This document shows positions 35,093-44,056 of a DNA stretch of 64,000 nucleotides, in pieces (positions within the stretch are counted from its first letter, which is position 1; every line of letters starts with the position of its first letter). The translations under genes and the position numbers were made by a program. The stretch spans positions 4,089,501-4,153,500 of the forward strand of contig NZ_AP023441.1 in assembly GCF_019976755.1 (NCBI RefSeq), in the 5' to 3' direction. The DNA is from Nostoc sp. MS1 (GTDB lineage Bacteria > Cyanobacteriota > Cyanobacteriia > Cyanobacteriales > Nostocaceae). The notes under the pieces were generated by a model. The model worked only from the letters and a program-made list of their open reading frames with translations. It was not told the DNA's origin and did no database searches.

Positions 35093-35956
35093 TTAAGGCA
35101 AACCCACCTCTTGTAAGAGCCAAAATCCCGCAAAAGATTCTGCTTGGGAGTCGGACTGTACCCCGATGAAATGTACACCTTTAGCTTTTTGTTTGGCGGT
35201 TTCAAAACCTTGGGCTTCTTCTAAAACGGAAGGATTCTTGATATTGGCTAAAATCCAGCTTTCTGTAGCACCAGTTTCTAAAAGTAATCTTGTTCCTTGA
35301 CTGGTATCTACTCTCAAAAAGCCCAATTCTAAGCCAGACATCCAGCCGGCTATGGGTAAGGCTCTAGGGGAGAAAATTAACACACCAGGAATGCGTGTTT
35401 CGGGAGATACCTGAGCCAAATTTAAAGGGAATGCTTCGGTAAAGCCAATGTCCCACTCTGACATTTCTGCTAATTCCGCAGCCGACAAAGAAACAAATAC
35501 CCATTTTTGCCCTTCTAAGGCATCAGGTAAGCGTTGGGGTAGAGGACTGTCCAAACGTACCGAGGGATTTGTGCCTCCTTGATAACCTGGTTCTTGAGGA
35601 TAAACCTCTTCCATGCGCTGCTGGAGCCATTCATAAAGCATCAAAATACGCCGACTAGGCATGGCGGAAATGCCTGCATCCTCGCAAGCCTTAACAATCA
35701 TGTTATTCATTTGGCGGCGGAAAAAGCGGATTTTGTTTGGCGCTTCTCCAGCTTTGCTAATAGCCTCTTGGATAGCTGTCTTTAACCAAACAGAATTTAC
35801 CTCCGTATTAGGACAATATTTTGCAAAGCGAAATAAGGTGTCCGTATTTGTCCGAACATCTGTGGGGCTTTCACAAATTAAAACTTCCCAAACTTTTTTC
35901 TGATTTTCGTCCAAAATCGGACGAGAGTAAAAATCTAATTCCCAAATACTGCCCAT
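35093..35956 (-). CDS. Tab2/Atab2-family RNA-binding protein
   Basis: A 287-residue protein of the Tab2/Atab2 (DUF1092) family. Plant and algal members bind psaB mRNA and are needed for photosystem I translation. Conserved stretches are WELDFYSRPILDENQKKVWE, RFFRRQMNNMIVKACEDAGI, PSRRILMLYEWLQQRM and LPDALEGQKWVFVSLSAAEL. Length and start agree with the family. The cyanobacterial role is less well established. It stands alone downstream of the IS4 element. Confidence 0.85.
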   Translation of the reverse strand: MGSIWELDFYSRPILDENQKKVWEVLICESPTDVRTNTDTLFRFAKYCPNTEVNSVWLKTAIQEAISKAGEAPNKIRFFRRQMNNMIVKACEDAGISAMPSRRILMLYEWLQQRMEEVYPQEPGYQGGTNPSVRLDSPLPQRLPDALEGQKWVFVSLSAAELAEMSEWDIGFTEAFPLNLAQVSPETRIPGVLIFSPRALPIAGWMSGLELGFLRVDTSQGTRLLLETGATESWILANIKNPSVLEEAQGFETAKQKAKGVHFIGVQSDSQAESFAGFWLLQEVGLP

Positions 35957-36021
35957 GTTCTGCCGTATATATCTGGCGAGTTTATTTTTTGTTTATACTC
36001 TCACTCTACCAAGATTGGTCA

Positions 36022-37311
36022 TTAGTCATTAGTCATTAGTCCATAGTCAACAGTTATTCTCCCCTGCTCCTCTGCTTCCCTATCTCCCCCATCCCCCCAC
36101 CTGACAGGTGTAGGTTTTTTACAATTAGGAGGAATTGAAGCAAAAGAAATCGTCAACAGGAGTATGAGGAAAAGCAAACTGGGAAGATGAATAGGAAGAT
36201 GGTTGAGTAAATCAGCAATCAGGGTCAACAGGCCTAACAAAAAACAAGAAATCTGACGCTGAGGATGAAGGTGGAAAGGCTGAGAAAAGACAACATGTCG
36301 AGGTGGAAGTTGTTCGAGAGTTGGGGGAGAAGATTGATTTTCCGCTTCGCCCCCCAGCATCACCATCCAAAGAGTGGCAACAGCGATGGCTAACCACAAA
36401 CGTTCAGCACGTTGTGGTGAGAGCAAACGAGTATGATGCCAATCCCAACCATCTCCTTTGACATCCCGATAAACACATTCTGTAGAAGGACGTAAACCGT
36501 ACCAGAGTGCAGAGGCGCTCATGGGTTCAAGGTCAGTCAAAATCAACCAAGGGTCTTTGTAACCAAAATCCCAACGGGCAAGCAATGTACATTCAACGGG
36601 ATTGGTGACAAAGCAAATAATTCGACCTGACCAAGATGTTCCAGGGGTACAAACCACATCTTTTAGTGGATGCCATGTATTCCCAGATGGCAGGCGATAA
36701 GTTCCTTGATGGTTAATACGTAAAAACGGATGCCAGCCAGCAGCCACAATCAATTCATACAACCAACAAGCATACAGTCCTCTGTCAGCAGTGACTATGA
36801 CATCAAACTCAGTTGGGATGGCATCTTTGATTGCTGTGAGCAGATTGTGCCAATGCCCTTTCCAACTTCCTGGCTCATGTGCTTTGACCACACACCATGC
36901 TATCGGGATTCCACAACCCGCCAAGAGTATGTTTACTGATAAGACTACAAACTTATTGCCGATACTGGTTGCGTCTAGTGCTAGCGCAATACGCTTGATA
37001 TTGGTAGGTAGCAAACTGATCACCCATAACAGCAATGGCGCAAAACAACTACTTACATCTAGAGTCCGACGATGAAGCCCTTTTTTGGCAGAGGCTTCCT
37101 CATACCATTCTTTTAATCTTTGACGTACTGTATTTGCCTTTTCTGAGTTGACTTGAGCTATGAATTTTGACACTTTGCTCAAGCTACTTGATCTTGTCAT
37201 CACTATGCCAAAACTCCATGTTGCCAGCCCTACCACTTGTGGTAACGTCAGATGTGGCATTTTCTGTGACACTATATTTGTCCATTGTTTGAGGTACTCA
37301 TTTTTCAGCAT
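36022..37311 (-). CDS. IS4-family transposase
   Basis: A 429-residue DDE transposase. Catalytic Asp residues lie in IALALDATSIG (about 118) and VIVTADRGLYACW (about 186). The IS4 signature Y-2-R-3-E-6-K is exact in YGLRPSTECVYRDVK (about 278-292), giving the catalytic Glu. The last 26 residues (about 404 onward) are encoded partly by the inverted repeat and then by flanking STRR DNA; the final DYGLMTND comes from GTCATTAGTCAT repeats. The element itself therefore supplies no stop codon in this frame. Confidence 0.88.
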   Translation of the reverse strand: MLKNEYLKQWTNIVSQKMPHLTLPQVVGLATWSFGIVMTRSSSLSKVSKFIAQVNSEKANTVRQRLKEWYEEASAKKGLHRRTLDVSSCFAPLLLWVISLLPTNIKRIALALDATSIGNKFVVLSVNILLAGCGIPIAWCVVKAHEPGSWKGHWHNLLTAIKDAIPTEFDVIVTADRGLYACWLYELIVAAGWHPFLRINHQGTYRLPSGNTWHPLKDVVCTPGTSWSGRIICFVTNPVECTLLARWDFGYKDPWLILTDLEPMSASALWYGLRPSTECVYRDVKGDGWDWHHTRLLSPQRAERLWLAIAVATLWMVMLGGEAENQSSPPTLEQLPPRHVVFSQPFHLHPQRQISCFLLGLLTLIADLLNHLPIHLPSLLFLILLLTISFASIPPNCKKPTPVRWGDGGDREAEEQGRITVDYGLMTND

Positions 37312-37403
37312 TTGAGCCTCTGTTTCACTTTGTCAGTCTGCTTTTATTTTCTGTCAAGCGTGAATGAATGCTCACACTCTTGTAAAAAACCTACACCTGT
37401 CAG
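36101..37403 (-). mobile_element. IS4-family insertion sequence, apparently complete
   Basis: A 1303-bp element with 23-bp perfect terminal inverted repeats (36101-36123 and 37381-37403; outer end CTGACAGGTGTAGGTTTTTT). No clear target duplication flanks it; both flanks are CCCCAC/CTCCC-type repeat DNA, so the insertion site was probably inside an STRR. The transposase frame is intact but runs past the left end. Confidence 0.85.
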
Positions 37404-37407
37404 CTCC

Positions 37408-37746
37408 CTACTCCCCACTCCCTATTCCCCACTCCCTACTTACCAACTCTTTGGGTTCATAATAACGGCAACCTTGACAAGGGCCGCTGGGATTGACGGC
37501 ACAACGGAGATAGCCGGAGCGAGCATTATACTGGCAACTGATATCACCAATTAAGTAACCTACCCCTTCTAAATAATAGCGATCGCTTTCTAACGGTCTG
37601 AGATTTTGCTGTAGCCTCGCTCTAGAAACATTGATTGCTGCTTGTCTGAGGCGTGAACTTGTCCGTGATTGGGCTTTTCGCATTACCCACAAGGAGAACA
37701 TGGACGGTAACAAACCAATGACAATCAATAAAAGTGTTCTTAACAC
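37408..37746 (-). CDS. Small membrane-anchored protein of unknown function
   Basis: A 112-residue protein with an N-terminal hydrophobic segment (TLLLIVIGLLPSMFSLWVM) that is a signal anchor or membrane helix. A basic stretch follows, then a Cys-bearing region (DISCQYNARSGYLRCAVNPS, GPCQGCRYYEP) that could bind metal or form disulfides. The last nine residues (REWGIGSGE) and the stop are encoded by GGGAGTG heptamer DNA, five bases from the IS4 end. The conserved part probably ends near PKEL. No function assigned. Confidence 0.6.
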   Translation of the reverse strand: MLRTLLLIVIGLLPSMFSLWVMRKAQSRTSSRLRQAAINVSRARLQQNLRPLESDRYYLEGVGYLIGDISCQYNARSGYLRCAVNPSGPCQGCRYYEPKELVSREWGIGSGE

Positions 37747-38027
37747 CTTCTGTTAACCTCTTTTTATAGGCTGCGTCTTTGCCTCCACAAGCAGTTGTTC
37801 CTATTGCTTGCTGAGAATGGCAAGGGTTTTATGGCATATTCAATCAGCATAACTGTTACAGCTAAAGCGGTAAACTGTTATGTAATCTACAGAACTTTAA
37901 GATTTGTTTATTGGTCATTGGTCATTAGTCATTAGTCCCTAGTTATTTTCTTCTGGTGTTTCCCTGACCCCTGCTGTATATGTGTGTCAATCTTAAAGTG
38001 GAACGATCTTTGGGGCAGGTTGCTTCC

Positions 38028-38519
38028 TCAATGTCTAATTTTTTTATATTTTTTGGCTGTAGCTTTTTTCTTGTGGGTACGCTGACGCAGTTGCTGCGCT
38101 AGTTGTGCAGCTTCTCTTTCTGCTTTAAATAAGTCAACTTTCCTTGTTGTTAACATAAATGTTCTATCTGACTTTTGTTTCACCAAAGGAACGCTTATAG
38201 GTGAATACTGACAAATGTTGATAACAGATTGGTTGTCATTCTCATTTAAAGAGTTGAGTTGGCTATTAATTTTACTGGCTATGGTTTTAAGTTCTAACAT
38301 CTTTGTTTCTAACTCCACTGCCATCTGATTAATGTGTTGCACAACAGTCATCAAATGCTCCCACCTACTGTTCAAGGTGTCTGGTTGGGGTTGTAGCGGT
38401 ACTATGGCATTTGTCACTTTTACCTGCGGCAGCATTAATGGCAGGGAGAGGGTAGTTTTGTAGCTAGGTTCGATTTGTTTCATAGATGTTATCGCCAACC
38501 TACTGAGCCTGAATGGCAT
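38028..38519 (-). CDS. Hypothetical protein, basic C-terminus
   Basis: A 163-residue protein with a predicted helical middle (LTVVQHINQMAVELETKMLEL-type, residues about 53-85) and a very basic end (RTHKKKATAKKYKKIRH). It resembles no family I know. Codon use and start context are unremarkable. A DNA- or RNA-binding accessory role is only a guess. Confidence 0.5.
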   Translation of the reverse strand: MPFRLSRLAITSMKQIEPSYKTTLSLPLMLPQVKVTNAIVPLQPQPDTLNSRWEHLMTVVQHINQMAVELETKMLELKTIASKINSQLNSLNENDNQSVINICQYSPISVPLVKQKSDRTFMLTTRKVDLFKAEREAAQLAQQLRQRTHKKKATAKKYKKIRH

Positions 38520-38929
38520 TTCTATACATTAAGTACAATTGTACTATACAGTATAAAAGTGGAAGTTGATACACCTAAATATATTTTTAATGATGCCAAA
38601 TCTACCAAAGTATATAAACATGCTTAAATTTGGCGGTCGCATTTATAAACGCAATCCCCCAGGCTATGTTAATTACTAAGGCTGCATTTTTACTACCTTA
38701 TACTTTGTAATAAAAAATACCTAGAAAACTATTGTCTGTGTATTGATAATACTACCCCACACATACTTCTCATAAAATAACCAAACTAGCAAAGTGTATC
38801 AATTTTCCGATATATCTTTGTGCCTCTGTGTCTTTGTGGTTAATAAATCGTATATCCTATCCTTGTCATGCTACGAATGCGTAGGCGTAGCCCGTCGTAG
38901 ACATCGCGATCCATAATGTTTAAGAATAA
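38520..38929. other. Intergenic region with a GCGTAGGCGTAGCCCG dispersed repeat
   Basis: 410 bases without a gene. At 38868-38909 lies a copy of the dispersed repeat containing GCGTAGGCGTAGCCCGTCG and GTAGACATCGCGA, which is common between genes in Nostoc genomes. Just before it is TGTGCCTCTGTGTCTTTGTGG, another recurring intergenic word (similar text occurs at 61312). Confidence 0.45.
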
Positions 38930-39475
38930 TTAAGATGGATGATTATGCTTATAATTCCTACGCCACCTTTCTAAATTATCTATAGAGATAGATTTAGTCA
39001 TCACATTGACACAATTTCCACGCCAATCAATCTCTGAGTCTGTAGTAAAGACACCACATTCCAACTGTTCAGAGGGAATATCCCAATATTCACCAAACCT
39101 ACTTTTTAAAGTAATTACCTGCTCAAATACCTTATTTCTGTGCTTGTTCCTGCGTTTTCTTTCAGTTGCGCCGGTTGCTTCTGTATCAATAAACTTTGTC
39201 TCAATTAAAAACAGACTACCTTGAAATGTCAAATAGACAAAATCGCACTTACCTAAATCTGTATAATCAGCAATTGGAGACTTTTCAAACAAGAGCAATT
39301 CATAACAAGAGGGAAACAAGTTTTTGATATTTAAAAAGAGGTAAGCTTGCAAAAGCAATTCCTTATCATAAGGAAAAGCAATTACCCCTTCAAAAAATCG
39401 CTTGATGTCCTCCTGAGTCTGGGGTTGAATTTTTTTACAGTAAGAAACAAATTTACTTAAATCATTAGCGATCAT
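38930..39475 (-). CDS. Putative PD-(D/E)XK nuclease-fold protein
   Basis: A 181-residue protein. The ATG at 39473-39475 (MIANDLSKFVSYCKK) is chosen because GGAAGGAG lies 11 bases upstream. The core YTDLGKCDFVYLTFQGSLFL then IETKFIDTEA has the D-(n)-E-x-K spacing of PD-(D/E)XK nucleases: Asp in KCDFV, Glu and Lys in IETK. The following basic stretch (ERKRRNKHRNKVFEQVI) could contact DNA. No methylase or helicase partner is adjacent, so a restriction role is not supported. An anti-phage or DNA-repair role would be speculation. Confidence 0.5.
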   Translation of the reverse strand: MIANDLSKFVSYCKKIQPQTQEDIKRFFEGVIAFPYDKELLLQAYLFLNIKNLFPSCYELLLFEKSPIADYTDLGKCDFVYLTFQGSLFLIETKFIDTEATGATERKRRNKHRNKVFEQVITLKSRFGEYWDIPSEQLECGVFTTDSEIDWRGNCVNVMTKSISIDNLERWRRNYKHNHPS

Positions 39476-39752
39476 CAAAGTATTAACTCCTTCCCCTAGC
39501 TCTTGCCGCAAGACTCATGGCATAAAAAGATACCATTTAATACAGGAAAACATCATCCGCATAAGTAACGAAAAAAACTATAAAAAATAGAAGTATCTAC
39601 GGTAATATACTGTTGACATAATTGTCTAACTAATGATGATCTGACCTCAGTAATACGGAGAAATTAGTCCATAGTCAACAGTCCACAGCTTTCTTCGTTG
39701 TCTCCTTTGTCTATTACCTTGTGGAAAGCTGAAGCTACATCTTCCTAAAATC

Positions 39753-41105
39753 TTATGAACCACCAATTAGAGGTTTCAGTTGTGCAGGAAAGCTGGCGTT
39801 TTGCAGTGCTTGAACAGTAATACGAGCATCTTGGACACAAAACTGCCAACCTAAACGTACTAAGCGACGAGAATTTGCAGATTGCACAATTCCAATCACA
39901 GGCATTTTTGCTTTCTCTTTATCTCCACACTGCTCTTGCAGGATGGTTTTTAAGCGATGTAATTCTTCAATATTAGCGGCTTGTTGAGGTTGCAGTTCTA
40001 CCATTACCATTTGCAAAGTTTCTACTGGTTCTGCATCTTCTACGATTAGTTGAGTTTGGTCGTCTCGTCGGTCTACTTTACCCCAAATAATTAATCTGAC
40101 ATCAACTTGTAGTTGAGAATTTATACGCTCGTAGGTTTTGGGAAAAACGACTGCTTCTGATTGCGATGTTAAATCCTCAATTTGCAGAATTGCCATTGCA
40201 TCGCCTTTCTTTGTCATGACCTTTTTTACACCATTAAGCATGACAATTACACACAATCTGCTGTCTTCTCGCTGTTCTGATAATTGAGAAAGATTAATAG
40301 GTGTTAAAAGTGGTGCTACTTGTCTTAGAGATTTTAAAGGATGATCTGATACATAAAACCCTAACAATTCTTTTTCTAAACGTAACTTTTCTTGTGGAGG
40401 ATAATCTAACACAGGTTTAGCTTTAGGTGCAGTTTCAAAGGCATTATTAGCTGTTTTGGAATTAGTAGAAGCAAATCCTCCTAATAAATCAAACAGGTTT
40501 CCTTGTCCACTTGCTCTATCTCTAGCGCGAGATTGCGCCCAATCATAGACTAATTCTAAATCTTGAATTAACTGGTGACGATTTGCTTCAATTTTGTCAA
40601 AAGCTCCACAGTAAATTAATGATTCTAGTGTGCGGCGATTAACAGCACGCAAATCAACGCGATCGCAAAAATCAGCTAAGGATTTAAACTCGCCAGTTGT
40701 GTTTCTCGCTTCCAAAATTGAGGCGATCGCATTTTGTCCCACATTTCTAACAGCTGAAAATCCAAATAGTATCTTTCCGGCTGCTGGTGTAAAATCTACG
40801 CCAGAGCGATTGATATCAGGCGGTTCTATCTGAATATTCATACTCAGACATGTGGAAATATATTTCTGTACCTTGTCTGTATCATTGCTGTTAGCCGTCA
40901 GCAATGCAGCCATATACTCCAATGGATAATTAGCTTTTAGATAGGCAGTTTGATAAGTGACATATCCATAAGCAGTTGAATGGGATTTATTGAAACAATT
41001 AGATGCTACTAAACCATTTTTAACTAAAAAATTATGATCCTGCTCAACACCAATATCATAGACATTTCCTATACCTACAGATTTACTGCTGACTATTTTA
41101 ATCAT
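39753..41105 (-). CDS. dnaE: DNA polymerase III alpha subunit, C-terminal half, fused to C-intein
   Basis: The C-terminal product of a split dnaE gene. Residues 1-36 are the C-half of a split intein (MIKIVSSKSVGIGNVYDIGV ... ending VASN), with the Asn-36/Cys-37 splice junction followed by CFNKSHSTAYGYVTYQTAYL of DnaE. The 414-residue extein has HhH-type (DRVDLRAVNRRTLESLI) and OB-fold (RLCVIVMLNGVKKVMTKKGD) regions. In Nostocales the N-half with N-intein is encoded elsewhere and the two proteins trans-splice. It is 150 or so bases from any neighbour. Confidence 0.96.
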   Translation of the reverse strand: MIKIVSSKSVGIGNVYDIGVEQDHNFLVKNGLVASNCFNKSHSTAYGYVTYQTAYLKANYPLEYMAALLTANSNDTDKVQKYISTCLSMNIQIEPPDINRSGVDFTPAAGKILFGFSAVRNVGQNAIASILEARNTTGEFKSLADFCDRVDLRAVNRRTLESLIYCGAFDKIEANRHQLIQDLELVYDWAQSRARDRASGQGNLFDLLGGFASTNSKTANNAFETAPKAKPVLDYPPQEKLRLEKELLGFYVSDHPLKSLRQVAPLLTPINLSQLSEQREDSRLCVIVMLNGVKKVMTKKGDAMAILQIEDLTSQSEAVVFPKTYERINSQLQVDVRLIIWGKVDRRDDQTQLIVEDAEPVETLQMVMVELQPQQAANIEELHRLKTILQEQCGDKEKAKMPVIGIVQSANSRRLVRLGWQFCVQDARITVQALQNASFPAQLKPLIGGS

Positions 41106-41831
41106 TTATTCCACCTCTAAATTAGTCGTTGTCTCAGAAATTATTAATATATTTACGTAGGCTTCAATTTTTACTTAAACCCATATTATATAATCCAATG
41201 TCAAGTAAACAATCTGTTCCCTTATCCTAATTTAACTAAAATTATTAGCTTATATATTTGGCAATTTTTTGCCAAATTTTGCTAAATTACCAGTAACTAG
41301 TAAAAATATAGCTATTAAACATCTATTTGCTGTTTAATTATTTAAAAGCGATGGGACGGGAAATAACTGAAACCACGACAAGTAAATGATTTTGACAAGA
41401 ATATGGGGGTGTGGACTTACAGGTATTCCCAATCTTTACACCCAGCATTAAAAGATAAGCTTTATGAAGGCTAACGCATAAAGCTTAAGCATTACATTAA
41501 ACAATGCTCAAAACAAGGGAAAAATATCTAAATCCCAAAATTGGAATGTATATAAAACTTATATAAGAATCCGATTTGATTTCTGAAAAAATCTAAGTAT
41601 ATGTAGGGTGTGTTAGCGACAGCGTAACGCACGTAGCCTGATGCTTTGGATGCGTTACGGCTTACGCCTAAAACACCCTACACATCTGCACCCATAAAGG
41701 GATGCAGCTTGAAAATTTTAGATTTGCGATTTTAGATTTGTTCCGCCGACCAGGAATGGGTCTTGAATCAAGAAAAATAATTCAAAATTAGTACGGCCTT
41801 TGCTTTTGCATTATTATGCCTTATACCTAAA
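41106..41831. other. Intergenic region with a palindromic dispersed repeat
   Basis: 726 bases without a gene. It holds an 81-bp imperfect palindrome (see 41602-41682) and short AT-rich stretches. Nothing else stands out. Confidence 0.45.
41602..41682. repeat. Palindromic TGTAGGGTGTGTTA repeat unit
   Basis: Outer arms TGTAGGGTGTGTTA (41602-41615) and TAAAACACCCTACA (41669-41682), inner arms GCGTAACGCA / TGCGTTACG. Units of this type are widespread in cyanobacterial intergenic DNA and have MITE-like structure. Confidence 0.7.
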
Positions 41832-42764
41832 CTATTTTGGCATTAACTTTTGCAGACGCTGCGGTTCTTCTCCTAACCAAGCTGGGTTTTGAGCGGTACT
41901 ATCAAAAATAGATGAGGTTTTAAATGGTTCAAACTCTCCGCGTGAGGCGGCGGCGGCTGTTTTGGCTAAGAGATTCTGTACTTGCTGTTCGTCCATTGGC
42001 TGAAATGTCTGCACTGCTTCTATAGCTTGGTCGAGAATATTCATACTATCAATTCCTGCTATTAAAACCGATGTAGGTAGATTCAAAACGTAGTGCAGAC
42101 ATTCAATCGGCTTAACAGTATTTGACTTTAACAAAATACCGTTAGCGAAACTTTTCATCCCTAAAACGCCAATATTTTGTTTAACTAATTCCGGTAAAAC
42201 CAACTTGGCAAAACTCCGGTAGTGAGCATCCATAACATTAAGCGGCATTTGCACTGTATCAAATTTAAAGCCGCGCTCAGAAGCCACTTCTAACATATGT
42301 AGATGAATATGGGGGTCTTTATGCCCTGTAAAGCCAATATATCTGATTTTCCCGGCTTCACGCGCCTCTATAAAGGCTGCATTCGCGCCTTCTTCGTCAA
42401 AAATGCGATGGGGGTCTTCATAGCGAAGAATTTCGTGATGTTGGACGAGATCAATATGATCGACTTGTAGACGTTTGAGTGATTCATCTAATTGTTTTGT
42501 AGCTTCTTTTTTAGAACGTCCATCAATTTTCGTCATCAGAAATACTTGATCACGGTAGCCGCGCAACGCTTTTCCCATGCGTATCTCACTTATCCCGCCG
42601 TTATAGTCCCAACTGTTATCCATAAAGTTGATACCACGGTCAATGGCTGCGTGAACAATGCGGATACCTAGTTCCTCATCTACGTACTTTAAACCAATGT
42701 GCCAACCACCCAAACCAATTGCCGAAACTCTTTCCCCTGTACTACCAAGAACTCGGTATAACAT
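41832..42764 (-). CDS. Aldo/keto reductase
   Basis: A 310-residue NADPH-dependent aldo/keto reductase. The catalytic tetrad is visible: Asp and Tyr in FMDNSWDYNGG, Lys in LMTKIDG, His in LVQHHEI. The first beta strand and loop read VSAIGLGGWHIG. The C-terminal part is short for the typical 330-residue enzyme but the barrel appears complete. The substrate cannot be told. Divergent from, and only about 30% like, the AKR at 43077. Confidence 0.87.
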   Translation of the reverse strand: MLYRVLGSTGERVSAIGLGGWHIGLKYVDEELGIRIVHAAIDRGINFMDNSWDYNGGISEIRMGKALRGYRDQVFLMTKIDGRSKKEATKQLDESLKRLQVDHIDLVQHHEILRYEDPHRIFDEEGANAAFIEAREAGKIRYIGFTGHKDPHIHLHMLEVASERGFKFDTVQMPLNVMDAHYRSFAKLVLPELVKQNIGVLGMKSFANGILLKSNTVKPIECLHYVLNLPTSVLIAGIDSMNILDQAIEAVQTFQPMDEQQVQNLLAKTAAAASRGEFEPFKTSSIFDSTAQNPAWLGEEPQRLQKLMPK

Positions 42765-43076
42765 TTGTAAATTTTACTGAATGAATATACACAACTCAAG
42801 GTCAATTCAAACACAGGAAAAATTTCTCAAACACTTCCTACGGATACAATCTTGAGTCAATAATTACTAATTCATAATTCGTAATTGAAGAGGGTACAAA
42901 CATCTACTAAATCATTCGTGCAGGGTTTTTTAGAGAAGCGGCTTGAGTTCTTCAATTAACTCATGCGATCGCCATAAGTTTTCCAAGCAGGACTAAAGTC
43001 ATGACTACAAGCTGATTGTCAAAATAGCTGAACCAGTTATTAGATAGTTAGTGGCGCTATGAAATAAAGCGGAAGC

Positions 43077-43931
43077 ATGGAAACTAAACAGCTAGGAAAA
43101 ACAGGTGTATCTGTCAGTGCGATCGGTTTGGGTGGGATGCCAATGTCGATATATAATCGACCTCCAGAGTCGGATTCGATTCAACTTATCCATCGTGCCT
43201 TAGATTTAGGAATTACATTTATTGATACTGCCGACTCTTATTGCAAGGATGAGTCAGACAAGCACCACAATGAAAGACTGATTCACAAAGCACTCAGCAG
43301 TTATCCAGGTGACATCAGCCAAGTGGTTGTAGCTACTAAAGGCGGCTTGATGCGTCCCAATGAAAGCTGGACACGCAACGGAAATCCAGAACACCTACGG
43401 CAAACCATTCGCGTGAGTTTTGAAGCTTTGGGCGGTGAAAAACCTATTGATGTATGGCAATACCATTCTCCAGACCCAGAATATACTATTGAAGCCTCTC
43501 TTACACCTGTGAAAGAAGCTGTACAGGAAGGTTTGATCCGATTTGTCGGGGTGTCCAATTTTTCTGTAGAACAGATTAAACGGGCGCAGGATGTGGTAGA
43601 GATTGTGTCAGTGCAGAATCAATATAGTCCTTGGGAACGACAGCCTGAAAAAGATGGTGTTTTGCCGTATTGTGAAGAAGAAGGGTTAACATTTTTACCG
43701 TGGAGTCCCTTTGGTGGTCGTCGTCGCCATCAAGATTTACAAGATATTCCCGCGATCGCCCAATTAGCCAAAGCCAAAGGTGTATCAGTCTACGCTATTG
43801 TATTAGCATGGCTACGTGCCAAATCAAGCGCCATATTACCTATCCCTGGCGCAAGTAAAATTTCCAGTATTGAAGACTCAGTAAGCGCTGTCAATGTCAA
43901 ACTAACAGAGGAAGAAGTGCGAAAGATTTAA
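43077..43931 (+). CDS. Aldo/keto reductase
   Basis: A 284-residue aldo/keto reductase, with Asp and Tyr in FIDTADSYCKD, Lys in VVATKGGLM and His in WQYHSPDPEY. It starts METKQLGKTGVSVSAIGLGG and has SNFSVEQIKRAQ and LPIPGASKISSIEDS, the coenzyme-binding tail of the family. It is transcribed away from the other AKR, with a 312-base gap that contains no further gene. Substrate unknown. Confidence 0.87.
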   Translation: METKQLGKTGVSVSAIGLGGMPMSIYNRPPESDSIQLIHRALDLGITFIDTADSYCKDESDKHHNERLIHKALSSYPGDISQVVVATKGGLMRPNESWTRNGNPEHLRQTIRVSFEALGGEKPIDVWQYHSPDPEYTIEASLTPVKEAVQEGLIRFVGVSNFSVEQIKRAQDVVEIVSVQNQYSPWERQPEKDGVLPYCEEEGLTFLPWSPFGGRRRHQDLQDIPAIAQLAKAKGVSVYAIVLAWLRAKSSAILPIPGASKISSIEDSVSAVNVKLTEEEVRKI

Positions 43932-44056
43932 TTTGTTAACTGTCAACTGTCAACTGTCAATTGTCAATTGTCAACTACTTGTACCCGTGGTAACACAATT
44001 TGGGGTAAGATCAAAAGCCTGCCAATAAACGATGCTTGCTGACAGGAGATGCTTGT

